A DNA stretch of 64,000 bases from Gluconacetobacter tumulicola (GTDB lineage: Bacteria; Pseudomonadota; Alphaproteobacteria; Acetobacterales; Acetobacteraceae): the NCBI RefSeq assembly GCF_014174215.1, contig NZ_JABEQL010000015.1, positions 43,918 through 107,917 of the forward strand, written 5' to 3'. The notes beneath the pieces were generated by a model. It did no database searches. It saw only the letters and a list, made by a program, of their open reading frames with translations, and was not told where the DNA came from. Both the position numbers and the translations under genes were made by a program. Of this stretch, positions 10,694 to 23,415 are shown in pieces. Positions within the stretch are counted from its first letter, which is position 1; each line of letters begins with the position of its first letter.

Positions 10694-11635
10694 ATGCCAC
10701 GCAAGATCATCATCGACACCGATCCGGGACAGGACGACGCCGTCGCGATTTTCCTGGCCCTGGCATCGCCCGAGCTGGATGTGCGCGCGATCGTCGCCGT
10801 GGCGGGCAACGTGCCCCTGCCCCGCACCAGCGAGAACGCGCGCCGCGTCCTGGAACTGGCCGGGCGGACCGATATCCCGGTCTATGAGGGCGCCAGCCGC
10901 CCGCTGGCGGCCGCCCAGACCACGGCGGAACATGTGCATGGCCCCACCGGGCTCGACGGGCTGGACTTCACCGCACCGCCCGCCATCGCGGCCCAGCCCG
11001 AAAGCGGCATCACTTATCTGATCGACACGCTCCGCACCGGTACGCCGGGGGAGTATACACTGGTGGCGCTGGGCCCGCTGACCAACCTGGCGATCGCGCT
11101 GACCCTGGCCCCCGACATCGCCACCTTGGTGCGCGAGATCGTGCTGATGGGCGGCGCCTGGTCCGAGTTGGGCAACATCACCCCCGCCGCCGAATTCAAC
11201 ATCTACGCCGATCCCAAGGCCGCCGAGATCGTGTTCGGCGCCGGCATCCCGCTGGTGGTCCTGCCGCTGGACGTGACCCATCGCTGCCTGGCGACACCCG
11301 CGCGCCTCGCCGCCTTCCGCGCCAGCGGCAATCGCTGTTCGCTGGCCGCCGCGGACATGCTGTCCTTTTCCGAGCGTTTCGACCTCGCGAAATATGGCTG
11401 GGACGGCGCGCCCCTGCACGACCCATGCACCATCGCCTGGCTGCTCCAGCCGGAAATCTTCGGCGGCCGGTCGGTCAATGTCCGCATCGAGACCGAAAGC
11501 CCCCTCTCGCGCGGCATGACGGTGGTGGATTGGTGGAAGGTCACCGACAGGCAAGCCAACGCCCTGTTCCTGCGCGATGTGGACGACACCGCCTTCTACG
11601 ACCTGCTGACCGCACGCCTGGCGCGCCTGCCGTGA
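10694..11635 (+). CDS. Inosine-uridine preferring nucleoside hydrolase family (ribosylpyrimidine hydrolase-like)
   Basis: The 313-residue protein has the family hallmark IIIDTDPGQDDAVAI near residue 5 (calcium-binding Asp cluster), the mid-protein LGPLTNLAIAL and MGGAW segments, EFNIYADPKAAEIVF, and the C-terminal LHDPCTIAWLL with the last calcium Asp. These enzymes hydrolyse the N-glycosidic bond of ribonucleosides to a free base and ribose. The neighbours favour uridine/cytidine or mixed nucleosides as substrate. It is the first gene of a salvage operon and its stop overlaps the psuK GTG start by three bases. Confidence 0.9.
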   Translation: MPRKIIIDTDPGQDDAVAIFLALASPELDVRAIVAVAGNVPLPRTSENARRVLELAGRTDIPVYEGASRPLAAAQTTAEHVHGPTGLDGLDFTAPPAIAAQPESGITYLIDTLRTGTPGEYTLVALGPLTNLAIALTLAPDIATLVREIVLMGGAWSELGNITPAAEFNIYADPKAAEIVFGAGIPLVVLPLDVTHRCLATPARLAAFRASGNRCSLAAADMLSFSERFDLAKYGWDGAPLHDPCTIAWLLQPEIFGGRSVNVRIETESPLSRGMTVVDWWKVTDRQANALFLRDVDDTAFYDLLTARLARLP

Positions 11636-12626
11636 GCCGGGACCAGGGCCATGACGCGCCGCCACCGCGTGTGGCCTGCGTCGGCGCCGCCGCGATCGAC
11701 CGCAAATTCCGCCTGCTGGGCCCCGCCATCGCCGGCACCTCCAACCCCGCCACCGCCAGCGTCGCCTTTGGCGGCGTGGCGCGCAACGTGTGCGAGAACC
11801 TGGCACGGCTGGGCCACGCGCCGCTCTTCTTCTCGGCGCTGGGCAACGATGCGGCGGGCCACGACCTGGCCCGGCACCTGAACGCATGCGGGGCGGTGAC
11901 CGCGCACCTGCTGCATGTCGACAACACCCCCACCGCCGAATATGTCGCCATTCTGGATACCGCCCATAATCTGCAGATGGGCGTATTCGGCGCCGGCGCG
12001 TTCGACCGGCTGGACCGCGCCTATCTGCAGGCAAGCTGGCCCGCCATGGCCGACGCGTCCTGGATCTTCGCCGATTGCAACACCCCGCCCGATGCGCTGG
12101 CATGGCTGCTGACCCAGGCGCACGGCCACGGCATACGCGTCGCCGTCGACACGGTCTCGGTCCCCAAGGCCCGGCGGCTGCGCGGCCTGCTGGCATGCGT
12201 CGCCCTGCTGGTCACCAATCGGGACGAGGCGCTGCACCTGCTGCCCGAAGGCCCCGGCATGACGACGGCCGACATGACGACGCAGGACCTCGCCACCGCC
12301 CTGGTCCGCGCGGGTGCGGGTGCCGGCACCGTCATCGTCACCGAAGGCGCCGCTGGCCTGAGCGTGGCCGACGCACGCGGCGCGCGCGCCATTCCGGCCC
12401 ATCCCGCCACGGTCGCCGATGTCACCGGGGCGGGCGACGCCCTGATCGGGGCGACGCTGGGCGCGCTGCTCGACGGCGCGGAGATCGACACCGCCTGCCG
12501 CCTGGGCGCCGCCGCCGCCGCGCTGACCATCGAATCCCGCGAGAGCGTCCGGCCCGATCTCAGCCGCGCGCTCGTCCATGCCACCGCCCGCCTGCCATCG
12601 CCGGGCGCCATCAAAGGACATGTCCC

Positions 12627-12630
<4 letters not shown>
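11632..12630 (+). CDS. psuK: PfkB-family carbohydrate kinase, pseudouridine kinase
   Basis: This 332-residue kinase starts at GTG 11632, overlapping the previous stop (GTGA). It shows the PfkB pattern: FGGVARNVCENLARLG near residue 45, LVTNRDEA in the middle, and the C-terminal DVTGAGDALIGA anion hole with catalytic Asp. Its stop overlaps the start of psuG by four bases, and psuK-psuG pairing is the known pseudouridine-degradation arrangement: the kinase makes pseudouridine 5'-phosphate. A ribokinase-type function is the alternative without this neighbour. The length matches PsuK (about 310-330). Confidence 0.88.
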
Positions 12631-13550
<920 letters not shown>

Positions 13551-13580
13551 CGCCGGACAGGTCCAGGAGGGCCGCCGCCC

Positions 13581-14825
13581 ATGCCGTCTCATCTGCGCCC
13601 GCTCCTGGGTATTGCGGCGCTGCTGGCCATCGGCGTGCTCTGCTCGGCCAACCGGCGCCAGATCCGCCCACGCGTGGTGCTGCCCGCATTGGCCTGCCAG
13701 GTGCTGGCGGGGCTGCTGATGCTGGGCGTCGCCCAGGGGCGCGATGCCCTGGCCGCCGTCGCACGGGGCGTCTCCTGGATCATTTCCTTCGGCCATGCCG
13801 GGATCGATTTCGTGTTCGGGGCGCTGGCGGGGCCGGACCTGGCGCGGGTGGTACCGTCGGCCGCCTTCATCTTCGCCCTGCATGTCCTGCCCCAGATCAT
13901 CTATCTCAGCGCGCTGATCTCGGTCCTGTATCACTACAAGGTCATGCAACTGATCGCCCACATGCTGGGCGGCCTGCTGACACGGACGATCGGCGTCAGC
14001 CCGGTGGAGGGCTTTTCCGCCGTCATGGCCATGTTCCTGGGCCAGACCGAGGTGCCGATCGCCATCCGCCCCTACCTGGCCGGCTTCAGCCAGGCCGAGC
14101 TGTTTTCGGCCCTCAGCAGCGGCACCGCCTCCATTTCCATGTCCATGCTCGGTGCCTATGCCGGGCTGGGCGTCCCGATGGACGACCTGCTGGCCGCGTC
14201 CTTCATGGCGATACCGGGCGGCCTGCTCTACGCCAAGATCCTGATGCCCGCATCGCAGGTCCACCAGCACATCCCGCCGGCGGGAGAACTGGACGAGATC
14301 CGCTCGGCCAATCTGTTCGACGCGCTGGCGGTGGGCGCCTCCAACGGGCTCAAGGTCGCCCTGTCGGTCACGGCGATGCTGATCGCCTTCATCAGCGCCA
14401 TCGCCCTGCTGAACGCCCTGCTCGGCCAGTTCGGGCAGCAGATCGGACTGACCGGCCTCACCCTCAGCGGCGCCATCGGCTTCCTGCTGAAACCCCTGGT
14501 CTGGCTCCTGGGCACACCGTGGGACCAATGCCAGGCCCTGGCAGGCATCATCGGCACCAAGATCGTGGTCAACGAATTCGTGGCCTATGGCAGCCTCTCG
14601 CCCCTCATCCACGCCCACGCGCTGGACGCGCGCGTGCTGGCCATCGCATCCTTCGCGGTATGCGGGTTCGCCAATCTCTCCTCCATCGGCATCCTGATCG
14701 GCGCCTTCGGCAGCCAGTGCCCCGAGCGCAGGCAGGATGTCGCAATCCTGGGCGGACGGGCGGTGCTGGCCGGCACGCTCTCCAACCTGACGAGTGCCGC
14801 CATCGCCGGGCTCGTCATGTCCTGA
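13581..14825 (+). CDS. Concentrative nucleoside transporter (NupC/CNT family)
   Basis: This 414-residue inner-membrane protein has about eight to ten hydrophobic helices. Diagnostic CNT segments are MFLGQTEVPIAIRPYL near residue 152, SGTASISMSMLGAYAGLG, and GTKIVVNEFVAY near residue 330, which form the nucleoside and cation sites in the family. It cotransports nucleosides with H+ or Na+. It begins 30 bases after psuG with a Shine-Dalgarno AGGAGGG, so it is the fourth gene of the operon and supplies substrate to the hydrolase and the psu pair. Pseudouridine transport is plausible but unproven. Confidence 0.93.
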   Translation: MPSHLRPLLGIAALLAIGVLCSANRRQIRPRVVLPALACQVLAGLLMLGVAQGRDALAAVARGVSWIISFGHAGIDFVFGALAGPDLARVVPSAAFIFALHVLPQIIYLSALISVLYHYKVMQLIAHMLGGLLTRTIGVSPVEGFSAVMAMFLGQTEVPIAIRPYLAGFSQAELFSALSSGTASISMSMLGAYAGLGVPMDDLLAASFMAIPGGLLYAKILMPASQVHQHIPPAGELDEIRSANLFDALAVGASNGLKVALSVTAMLIAFISAIALLNALLGQFGQQIGLTGLTLSGAIGFLLKPLVWLLGTPWDQCQALAGIIGTKIVVNEFVAYGSLSPLIHAHALDARVLAIASFAVCGFANLSSIGILIGAFGSQCPERRQDVAILGGRAVLAGTLSNLTSAAIAGLVMS

Positions 14826-14859
14826 AAGACCCCGCCTTCCCAGGCCGGAGAAGACGAAC

Positions 14860-15591
14860 ATGTCCCAGAATATCTACGACAATCCCGCTTTCTTCGCAGG
14901 CTACAGCCAGCTTCCCCGGCAGGTGCACGGGCTGGCCGGCGCACCGGAATGGCCCGCCATCCGCAGCATGCTGCCGGACGTGACGGGCAAGCGCGTGGCC
15001 GATCTGGGCTGCGGCTTCGGCTGGGCCGCGCGCTGGTTCCGAGAACAGGGCGCGTCCTCAGTCCACGGCTTCGACCTCTCGCAGAACATGATCGCCCGTG
15101 CCCGCGCCGATACGAGCGATCCCGCCATCACATACCAGATCGCCGACCTGGAAACGCTGGACCTGCCCACGGCCGCCTGCGAACTCGTCTACAGCGCCCT
15201 GGCCTTCCACTATGTACGCGACTTCGGGCGGCTGATCCGCATGATCCACGCGGCACTGGTCCCAGCGGGCGATCTGGTCTTCACCATCGAACACCCGATC
15301 TTCATGGCGGCGGCCCACCCGCACTGGGTGCTGGACGAAGACGGCCGCAAGACCTGGCCCGTCAACGGTTACGCGACCGAGGGCGAACGCCGCACCGACT
15401 GGTTCGCCAAAGGCGTCCTGAAATATCACCGCCGGCTGGCCACCACGCTCAACATACTGACCGACACGGGCTTCACCCTGCGCCGGATCGATGAATTCGC
15501 GCCGACACAGGAACAGATCGCACAGATGCCGACCCTGGCCGAGGAAATCGAACGGCCCATGATGCTGCTGGTGTCAGCGACCCGAACATGA
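14860..15591 (+). CDS. Class I SAM-dependent methyltransferase
   Basis: The 243-residue protein starts at ATG 14860 after GGAGAAG. Motif I is VADLGCGFGWAARWF near residue 47, the acidic motif is GFDLSQNMIARAR, motif II/III is YQIADLETLDLP followed by YSALAFHYV, and post-II is LVPAGDLVFTIEHP. This is the UbiE/small-molecule type rather than a DNA methylase. The substrate is not apparent. It follows the nucleoside transporter by 34 bases and may be its last operon partner. Confidence 0.85.
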   Translation: MSQNIYDNPAFFAGYSQLPRQVHGLAGAPEWPAIRSMLPDVTGKRVADLGCGFGWAARWFREQGASSVHGFDLSQNMIARARADTSDPAITYQIADLETLDLPTAACELVYSALAFHYVRDFGRLIRMIHAALVPAGDLVFTIEHPIFMAAAHPHWVLDEDGRKTWPVNGYATEGERRTDWFAKGVLKYHRRLATTLNILTDTGFTLRRIDEFAPTQEQIAQMPTLAEEIERPMMLLVSATRT

Positions 15592-15624
15592 CCCGAATAC
15601 GCTCCTGCCCCGGCGCAGGGCCGA

Positions 15625-16164
15625 TCACCCGGCCGCCGGTCCGCTCAACGATCCATCGGCGTGGCTGCCTGTCGGCGCCGCCGGCTCATTCACCGTGATG
15701 GTGGCTTCATTGGCAAAGGCGATGACACCCGCCGGCCGCTCCTTGTTCTCCTGCTCGGTCCGGGCAATGCCGGCGGTGAAGGCCCGCAATTGCGCCAGTT
15801 CCTCGCGCACATCGTTCAGGATCTCGACCAGCGCCGTATGGTCCTCGATCGCCCGCTGGTCGGTGCCACGCGCGATGACCGCATTGCCGACCATCAGCGC
15901 TGGCAGTGCGACGAGCTGAATGCAGTTGCTGATATACAGCAGCGGCCCCTGCCACGACGCATGGAGCACCGGCAGCAGCGAAAAGACCGTAAACATATAG
16001 ACGCACCAGATACTACCGAACATCACCGTCATCTTGACGGCCAGCCGATCGTTGAACGTGTCGATCCATCGCGGAGCACTGGGCGGCCGATCAGCCCGAT
16101 GGCGATCGCGGTAAAACCAGTTGAGCGGCTTCCAAGCATGGGGCGGCTTCAGGGGCATGTCCAT
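15625..16164 (-). CDS. Two-helix membrane protein of unknown function
   Basis: This 179-residue protein has a charged N-terminus with an aromatic PLNWFYRDRHRAD segment, two hydrophobic helices around residues 45-67 and 75-97 (GSIWCVYMFTVFSLLPVL and a helix ending PALMVGNAV), then a charged helical region likely to form a coiled coil (about 105-140) and a flexible acidic/Ala tail. The helix pair resembles small uncharacterised (DUF1003-like) membrane proteins found in many bacteria. It is convergent with the methyltransferase. Function unknown. Confidence 0.6.
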   Translation of the reverse strand: MDMPLKPPHAWKPLNWFYRDRHRADRPPSAPRWIDTFNDRLAVKMTVMFGSIWCVYMFTVFSLLPVLHASWQGPLLYISNCIQLVALPALMVGNAVIARGTDQRAIEDHTALVEILNDVREELAQLRAFTAGIARTEQENKERPAGVIAFANEATITVNEPAAPTGSHADGSLSGPAAG

Positions 16165-16409
16165 CGTCCTCTATACAACCGGCGGCCCACCGGCACGCCG
16201 ATCGTTCCCAGCCAGTCCCACACAGTCAACTGCCAGCGCCCCACTTGCGGCGACTACCAGCCCCTCAATGCGCGCAGCCCGGAATGGGGCCGGGCCTCTG
16301 GACGGGAAACCGCACTGCACCAGCCGGGTGGGATACCCCGCTCCGCAGGGGTGTGGACCTGTCCTGCGCGCGGATTCATGTGACGTGATCGGAGAGGGGG
16401 CGCCCGGCG

Positions 16410-16840
16410 TCATGTGTCGTGTGGATCGATACTTTTGAAACCATAAATCTCGTAACGCGTGCTTACGCGGCCATTGGCCACATCGACGACCAGAAAGCCT
16501 TCCCGGGTGCCCAAACGTGTGCCGTGCCACCAATTGCCGCTTACCGCGCCACCGGTAATATAGGGCACGCCGTGCCAGTCGACCCGTTCGAGCACATGCG
16601 TGTGTCCCTGCAGCACCGCGATGACATTCACGGTGTCGAACAGGTCGAGGATCTCGCTCGCATTGACGACCCGCAAGGATTGATGACGTGGCGGAATCGC
16701 TGCTGCAGGCAGAACGGTTCATGGGGTAACAGCGGAGGACGGTCAGGAACCGCCCCCAGGGAACGCGGCGGTCGTGACAGGCTGGCAAGGCCAGTCATCC
16801 CGGCGAGCTTCATAAGCTGTCGCCGATCAAGATCCATCAT
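16410..16840 (-). pseudogene. Remnant of a secreted metallophosphoesterase
   Basis: Reading the minus strand, the first codons encode MMDLDRRQLMKLAGMTGL, a twin-arginine-like leader. The frame then becomes nonsense. In another frame, ending at 16410, an open stretch gives IPPRHQSLRVVNASEIL, VLQGHTHVLERV and YITGGAVSGNWW, the C-terminal third of a calcineurin-like phosphoesterase with its GHTH metal motif. The catalytic D-x-H and GD-x(n)-GNH motifs are absent. An internal deletion and frameshift near 16,700-16,770 therefore left only the two ends of the gene. It lies next to an intact secreted phosphoesterase. Confidence 0.75.
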
Positions 16841-16894
16841 GCAGGTGCCTTTCGTGCGAAACGTCCGGGGCCAACGGGCAATGCGGGTTCGCCC

Positions 16895-19504
<2,610 letters not shown>

Positions 19505-19564
19505 GACGAGGCAATTCCTTCCTGCGATGCGTTTCGGGAAAGCGAACGATCGTCCGCAAAGACT

Positions 19565-22429
19565 TCAATCGAAGATCACATGGAAATAGGCGCCCCGACC
19601 GTAGTACTGGTACTGGTTGATAAAGCTGACATGGCCTTCATACCCGTAAGTATTATATGGCTGCTGGTCGGCGACATTCATCAGTTCGTATTTGAACATC
19701 AGATGCGGAATAACCCGGTGCCAGAAGGCCAGGTTCATCGTGAAGAGCGAGCCGAATCCGTAATACAGGCCCGGCGTGGCGCCGAAACTCGTGACATAGC
19801 CGCCAGAATAATTAGCCGTTACGCGAAGACCGCCATCTATCTGGGGAATCTTCCATGTCACCGCGCCATTTGCCAGGACGGTCGGCTGATTGATCAGACT
19901 GTGGGTGGTGGCCATCTGCGTCCCGAACATGTACTGCATGCTGCCGTTCATCCACGTCGCATTGGCGGACAGGTCGAAAACCTGATGCAGGAAACGGATA
20001 TTTCGCTCCGTCGCACTGAATTCGAGCCCCATGATCGTCGATCCGTTGGCATTTTCTGGCCGATTGACCGTATAAAGCTGGTTGTTGATAGTTTGGAATG
20101 AACTAAGAGTATAGATATCGTCTTTAATCCATTTGTCAAAAAACGCCAGGCTGACAAATCCGTTATTGTTGTTGAAATATTTATCGACTGAAATGTCGAA
20201 ATTCTTGGCTCGACGCGGTCGCAGGTTGGGATTGCCCATCGAGATCGAGCAGTCGGTGATGCTGCCCGGCGTGCTGGTGTTCCCGCAGCTGATATATTCG
20301 GCGGCGGCCAGCTGGCTTGGGTTGGGGCGGCCCACCGTCATGCTGAAGGATGCATGCAGATTGACCGCGTAGGGAAAGTGATGGATGACATCGACGGACG
20401 GTAGCGGATTGAGATACCCGCCATGCGTGACCGTCGTCGCTCCCGTCAGCATGCTGTTGCTGATCTGCGGCGTCCAACCAGTATAATTCACCGCGTCCGT
20501 CCTGACGCCGGCGATGATCACCGTACGCGGCAGGCGATAGCGCAGCGAGACATAGCCATCATACAGATCTTCCTGATAGGCATAATCCGACGTGCCGGAA
20601 TAATATGCCGTCTGCGCGGCATTGAGGGGCAGAGTCGAGAACGGAAAACCGGACACGTTAATGACCGGCAGGGGTTTCGCGAAACCGACCAGCGTGTAGT
20701 CAGGATGCAGGAAGTATTTCGGGTCCAGAACCTGCCCTGTATTGAACATGTCCTCGCTGGCATTGCGGGAGATCGACATTTCACGCCATTCGAATCCGGC
20801 CGCCACGCCGAAGCCGCGATCGCTCTTTCCGGTGTTCCACGAATAATCCAGCCGCGCGGTCGGCAGTTTCTCAATCGCGCGTTCCGCGTAAATGTCAGCG
20901 GAGTCGATCTTGAAGACGGCGTTGTTCCAGAAGCCGGGCTGATCATAACCGGTGATATAGGTCATATTATTATTCGGACCACCGCCGCCATAGGTCAGGG
21001 ACTGATTGGTCGGGTAGGTCCGGGCTTCGAGGTAGCGTTCGCCATTGGCATAGGTCTCCCATGTGTAGCCTGCCTTCAGCGACAGCAGTGATTGCCTGCT
21101 GCGCCACTCCAGATGGCCGAGTACACCATAGCTGTCGCGCTGCCACGTATCACCGGTGCGTTGGCTGAGATACACACTGCCGATCTTCTCGCGTCCGCCG
21201 GCTCCCGTCTGATGAGTCACGCTGTTGGTGTACATCGTGTCGTAAGAGCCGGTATTGCCCTCACCACGACGATAGGCCCATCCCATGACGGAGGCTTGCA
21301 GGTTGCTTCTGGTGGGCCTCCACTCGAATCGACCCGAACCGCCGACATTGGTGATCGCATCGGAATAGTCGGCACTTTGAAATCTGCTCGGCGTCAAGAG
21401 GCCATTCCAGCCAGGCAGGGCAGGTGAATTGATCGCTTGCCCGGCGGTATTATAATATTGCGAATAGCCAAAGGTCTTGCTGGAGTTTCTAACCCGATAC
21501 TGATAGCGACCCGACAGGACGATACCGAATTCGTTGTCCTTGCCGAACTGGTCCGAGACGATCCCCTTGACGCCCTGGCCCCAGTGCGGCGTGCCGCCTT
21601 TGGCGCCATCCTTGCCCGCGATGCCCGCCAGGGTAGAATAGATCGCGTCCGCATCGATGAATTTATAGAATCCCTTATGGTCGTAGGCACTCATTGGAAT
21701 CAGGTCCACGACGCCGCCGATGGCGCCGGCATCCTGCTCTGCCGTGAACGATTTATAGATATCCGTCCGCGCCGTCATGTCGCTCGGAATGTTCTGCAAG
21801 TTCACACGTCGCGCCCCGGTTCCGTTTTCTCCCACGGTTGCCAGGGCGATGCCGTCGATGCTGGTATGATTGAGGTCAGGAGAAATACCGCGCAGGCTGA
21901 CATAACGCGGCTCGTCGCCGTCGGTAATCGCCGTGACCCCAGGCAAAAGGACCAGGGATTGCGCGATGGACGACGCACCGCCCAGCGTCTGGATGGGGTC
22001 GTAGGCAATACTGTCCACCACGACATCAGACGCCCTTTTATGCGAGAGAGCGTTGTGATAGCCGATCGCGAAGACGTCCTCCGTTCCCTTGACCTTTCGT
22101 ACAATGGTCTCTCTCTTTGGAGATTTCCTGACAATAACGACAAATTTTCCGTCGAATCGTTCTATGAACAAGGGAGAACCCTGCATCATCATGCGAAGGG
22201 CAGCCTGGTCGTCCATGCTCCCCCGCACGGCGTGAAACCTCAGGCTTTCGACATCGGCGCCCTTTGCCAGAACGCCGATCCCGCATTGCTTCTGCCACCT
22301 GGACAGGGCATCCGGCGCGTTTTCGGCCGGGATGTCGAACTGATGCGTTGCCGCCCTGGCCGCATCTGAAAAATAGAGGCTTGTCCCCAAAAGAATTGCG
22401 GAAAAAGGACAAATGAACCGACGCATCAC
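19565..22429 (-). CDS. TonB-dependent receptor with STN signalling domain (FecA-like)
   Basis: This 954-residue outer-membrane receptor has a signal peptide (cleavage near residue 26, ARAA), then a secretin/TonB N-terminal (STN) domain at about residues 30-105 (FDIPAENAPDALSRWQKQCG). The plug follows (ASDVVVDSIAYDP, LVLLPGVTAI, YVSLRGISPDLNHTSIDG) and a long barrel ends in Phe (FHVIFD). The STN domain marks receptors that signal through a FecR-type anti-sigma factor to an ECF sigma factor, and both are encoded divergently at 22717-24351. The plug resembles the large Caulobacter-type receptors that often import carbohydrates or other organic nutrients. The cotranscribed phosphoesterase hints at a phosphorylated ligand; this is inference. 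Confidence 0.9.
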   Translation of the reverse strand: MMRRFICPFSAILLGTSLYFSDAARAATHQFDIPAENAPDALSRWQKQCGIGVLAKGADVESLRFHAVRGSMDDQAALRMMMQGSPLFIERFDGKFVVIVRKSPKRETIVRKVKGTEDVFAIGYHNALSHKRASDVVVDSIAYDPIQTLGGASSIAQSLVLLPGVTAITDGDEPRYVSLRGISPDLNHTSIDGIALATVGENGTGARRVNLQNIPSDMTARTDIYKSFTAEQDAGAIGGVVDLIPMSAYDHKGFYKFIDADAIYSTLAGIAGKDGAKGGTPHWGQGVKGIVSDQFGKDNEFGIVLSGRYQYRVRNSSKTFGYSQYYNTAGQAINSPALPGWNGLLTPSRFQSADYSDAITNVGGSGRFEWRPTRSNLQASVMGWAYRRGEGNTGSYDTMYTNSVTHQTGAGGREKIGSVYLSQRTGDTWQRDSYGVLGHLEWRSRQSLLSLKAGYTWETYANGERYLEARTYPTNQSLTYGGGGPNNNMTYITGYDQPGFWNNAVFKIDSADIYAERAIEKLPTARLDYSWNTGKSDRGFGVAAGFEWREMSISRNASEDMFNTGQVLDPKYFLHPDYTLVGFAKPLPVINVSGFPFSTLPLNAAQTAYYSGTSDYAYQEDLYDGYVSLRYRLPRTVIIAGVRTDAVNYTGWTPQISNSMLTGATTVTHGGYLNPLPSVDVIHHFPYAVNLHASFSMTVGRPNPSQLAAAEYISCGNTSTPGSITDCSISMGNPNLRPRRAKNFDISVDKYFNNNNGFVSLAFFDKWIKDDIYTLSSFQTINNQLYTVNRPENANGSTIMGLEFSATERNIRFLHQVFDLSANATWMNGSMQYMFGTQMATTHSLINQPTVLANGAVTWKIPQIDGGLRVTANYSGGYVTSFGATPGLYYGFGSLFTMNLAFWHRVIPHLMFKYELMNVADQQPYNTYGYEGHVSFINQYQYYGRGAYFHVIFD

Positions 22430-22502
22430 GCTCGAACCTCAGGGTTTGTGAAAAGCACAGCTAAGACGAGCGGCGATGTCGTTTTTCCCTCCCCCGATGA
22501 CC

Positions 22503-22522
22503 ATAATTATTGTGAAAATTAT
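22503..22522. promoter_or_regulatory. AT-rich dyad between receptor and sigma-factor genes
   Basis: ATAATT-N8-AATTAT lies in the 287-bp divergent region, an unusually AT-rich patch (about 22,500-22,560). Position and symmetry suit a Fur/Irr-type or other regulator of the STN receptor and sigma factor, but it is not a close match to a consensus I can name. Confidence 0.3.
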
Positions 22523-22716
22523 ATGACGGAAATATTGAGGATAATTTCTGTCTCGACGAGTTCGCCCCTAAAGCATGGAAAAGGCTTTGTTTCATAAGGG
22601 CGACCTTTAACAGCACGCGGCGGCGGCCGATCGTCAGCAGCCCGTGCCTGGCTTTAAGGGCGGAAGCGAGGCGTGATACGTAGCCACCGAGATCTGGCAG
22701 GGGATGCCGCAAGGCC

Positions 22717-23343
22717 GTGGAAGAAACCAGCAGGACAGAACGCGGGGAGAGGCCTCCGAAGCCTCTCGATGAGTCCCGACTGGCATGGATCATCGACCAT
22801 GTGTTGCCGCATGAGCGTGAGGTGAGGCAGTGGCTCAGGCGGTTCACGCTGGTCGATCCCGACGACGTCATCCAGGAATGTTATGCCCGTCTTTGCGCGG
22901 GGCCGGAGCGAGAAATCCTGAACGGGAGGGCGCTTTTCTTTCGCTGCGCCCATAATCTGGTCATCGAGGAGGCGCGCAAGGCGAACGTCCGCTATGTTGG
23001 CCAGGCCCTCGCATTCGATGACGGGCACGAGCCCATGACCCAGCTTACCCCGGAAAGGCATGCCGCATCGCGACAGGAGATGGCGCGTATCAGGGGACGC
23101 GTGCTGAGTCTGCCGAAGGAATATCGCGACGCTTTTCTGCTGCGTAAGATCTATTGCATGACCTACAATCAGATCGCGAAAAAACTCGGCATCACAAGAC
23201 GCACGGTCGAGCGCCGCGTTCTGCGCGGGCTCAAGCTGATTTCGGATGATCTTGAAATCACGACGATGTCAGTGTCGTCCGAAGAAATGGCGGGAGATGA
23301 TACGTTCGATCATGTACGGAAACCCGAGAAGATAAAGAAATAG
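22717..23343 (+). CDS. ECF RNA polymerase sigma factor (FecI-like)
   Basis: The 208-residue protein has sigma region 2 at about residues 35-95 (VDPDDVIQECYARL, RALFFRCAHNLVIEEARKA) and region 4 at about 120-175 (LPKEYRDAFLLRKIYCMTYNQIAKKLGITRRTVERR, described here in pieces). It lacks regions 1 and 3, as in ECF sigma factors. The gene is divergent from the STN receptor and precedes fecR by 72 bases, the classical cell-surface signalling layout. GTG 22717 has only a distant CAGGGGA upstream, so the start is less certain. A C-terminal extension of about 30 residues follows region 4. Confidence 0.88.
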   Translation: MEETSRTERGERPPKPLDESRLAWIIDHVLPHEREVRQWLRRFTLVDPDDVIQECYARLCAGPEREILNGRALFFRCAHNLVIEEARKANVRYVGQALAFDDGHEPMTQLTPERHAASRQEMARIRGRVLSLPKEYRDAFLLRKIYCMTYNQIAKKLGITRRTVERRVLRGLKLISDDLEITTMSVSSEEMAGDDTFDHVRKPEKIKK

Positions 23344-23415
23344 CGACCGATATATGATGGACTTCTATATGCGGGGCAGGAAAATGACACATATGATGCA
23401 TCTCCCGGAGATCGC

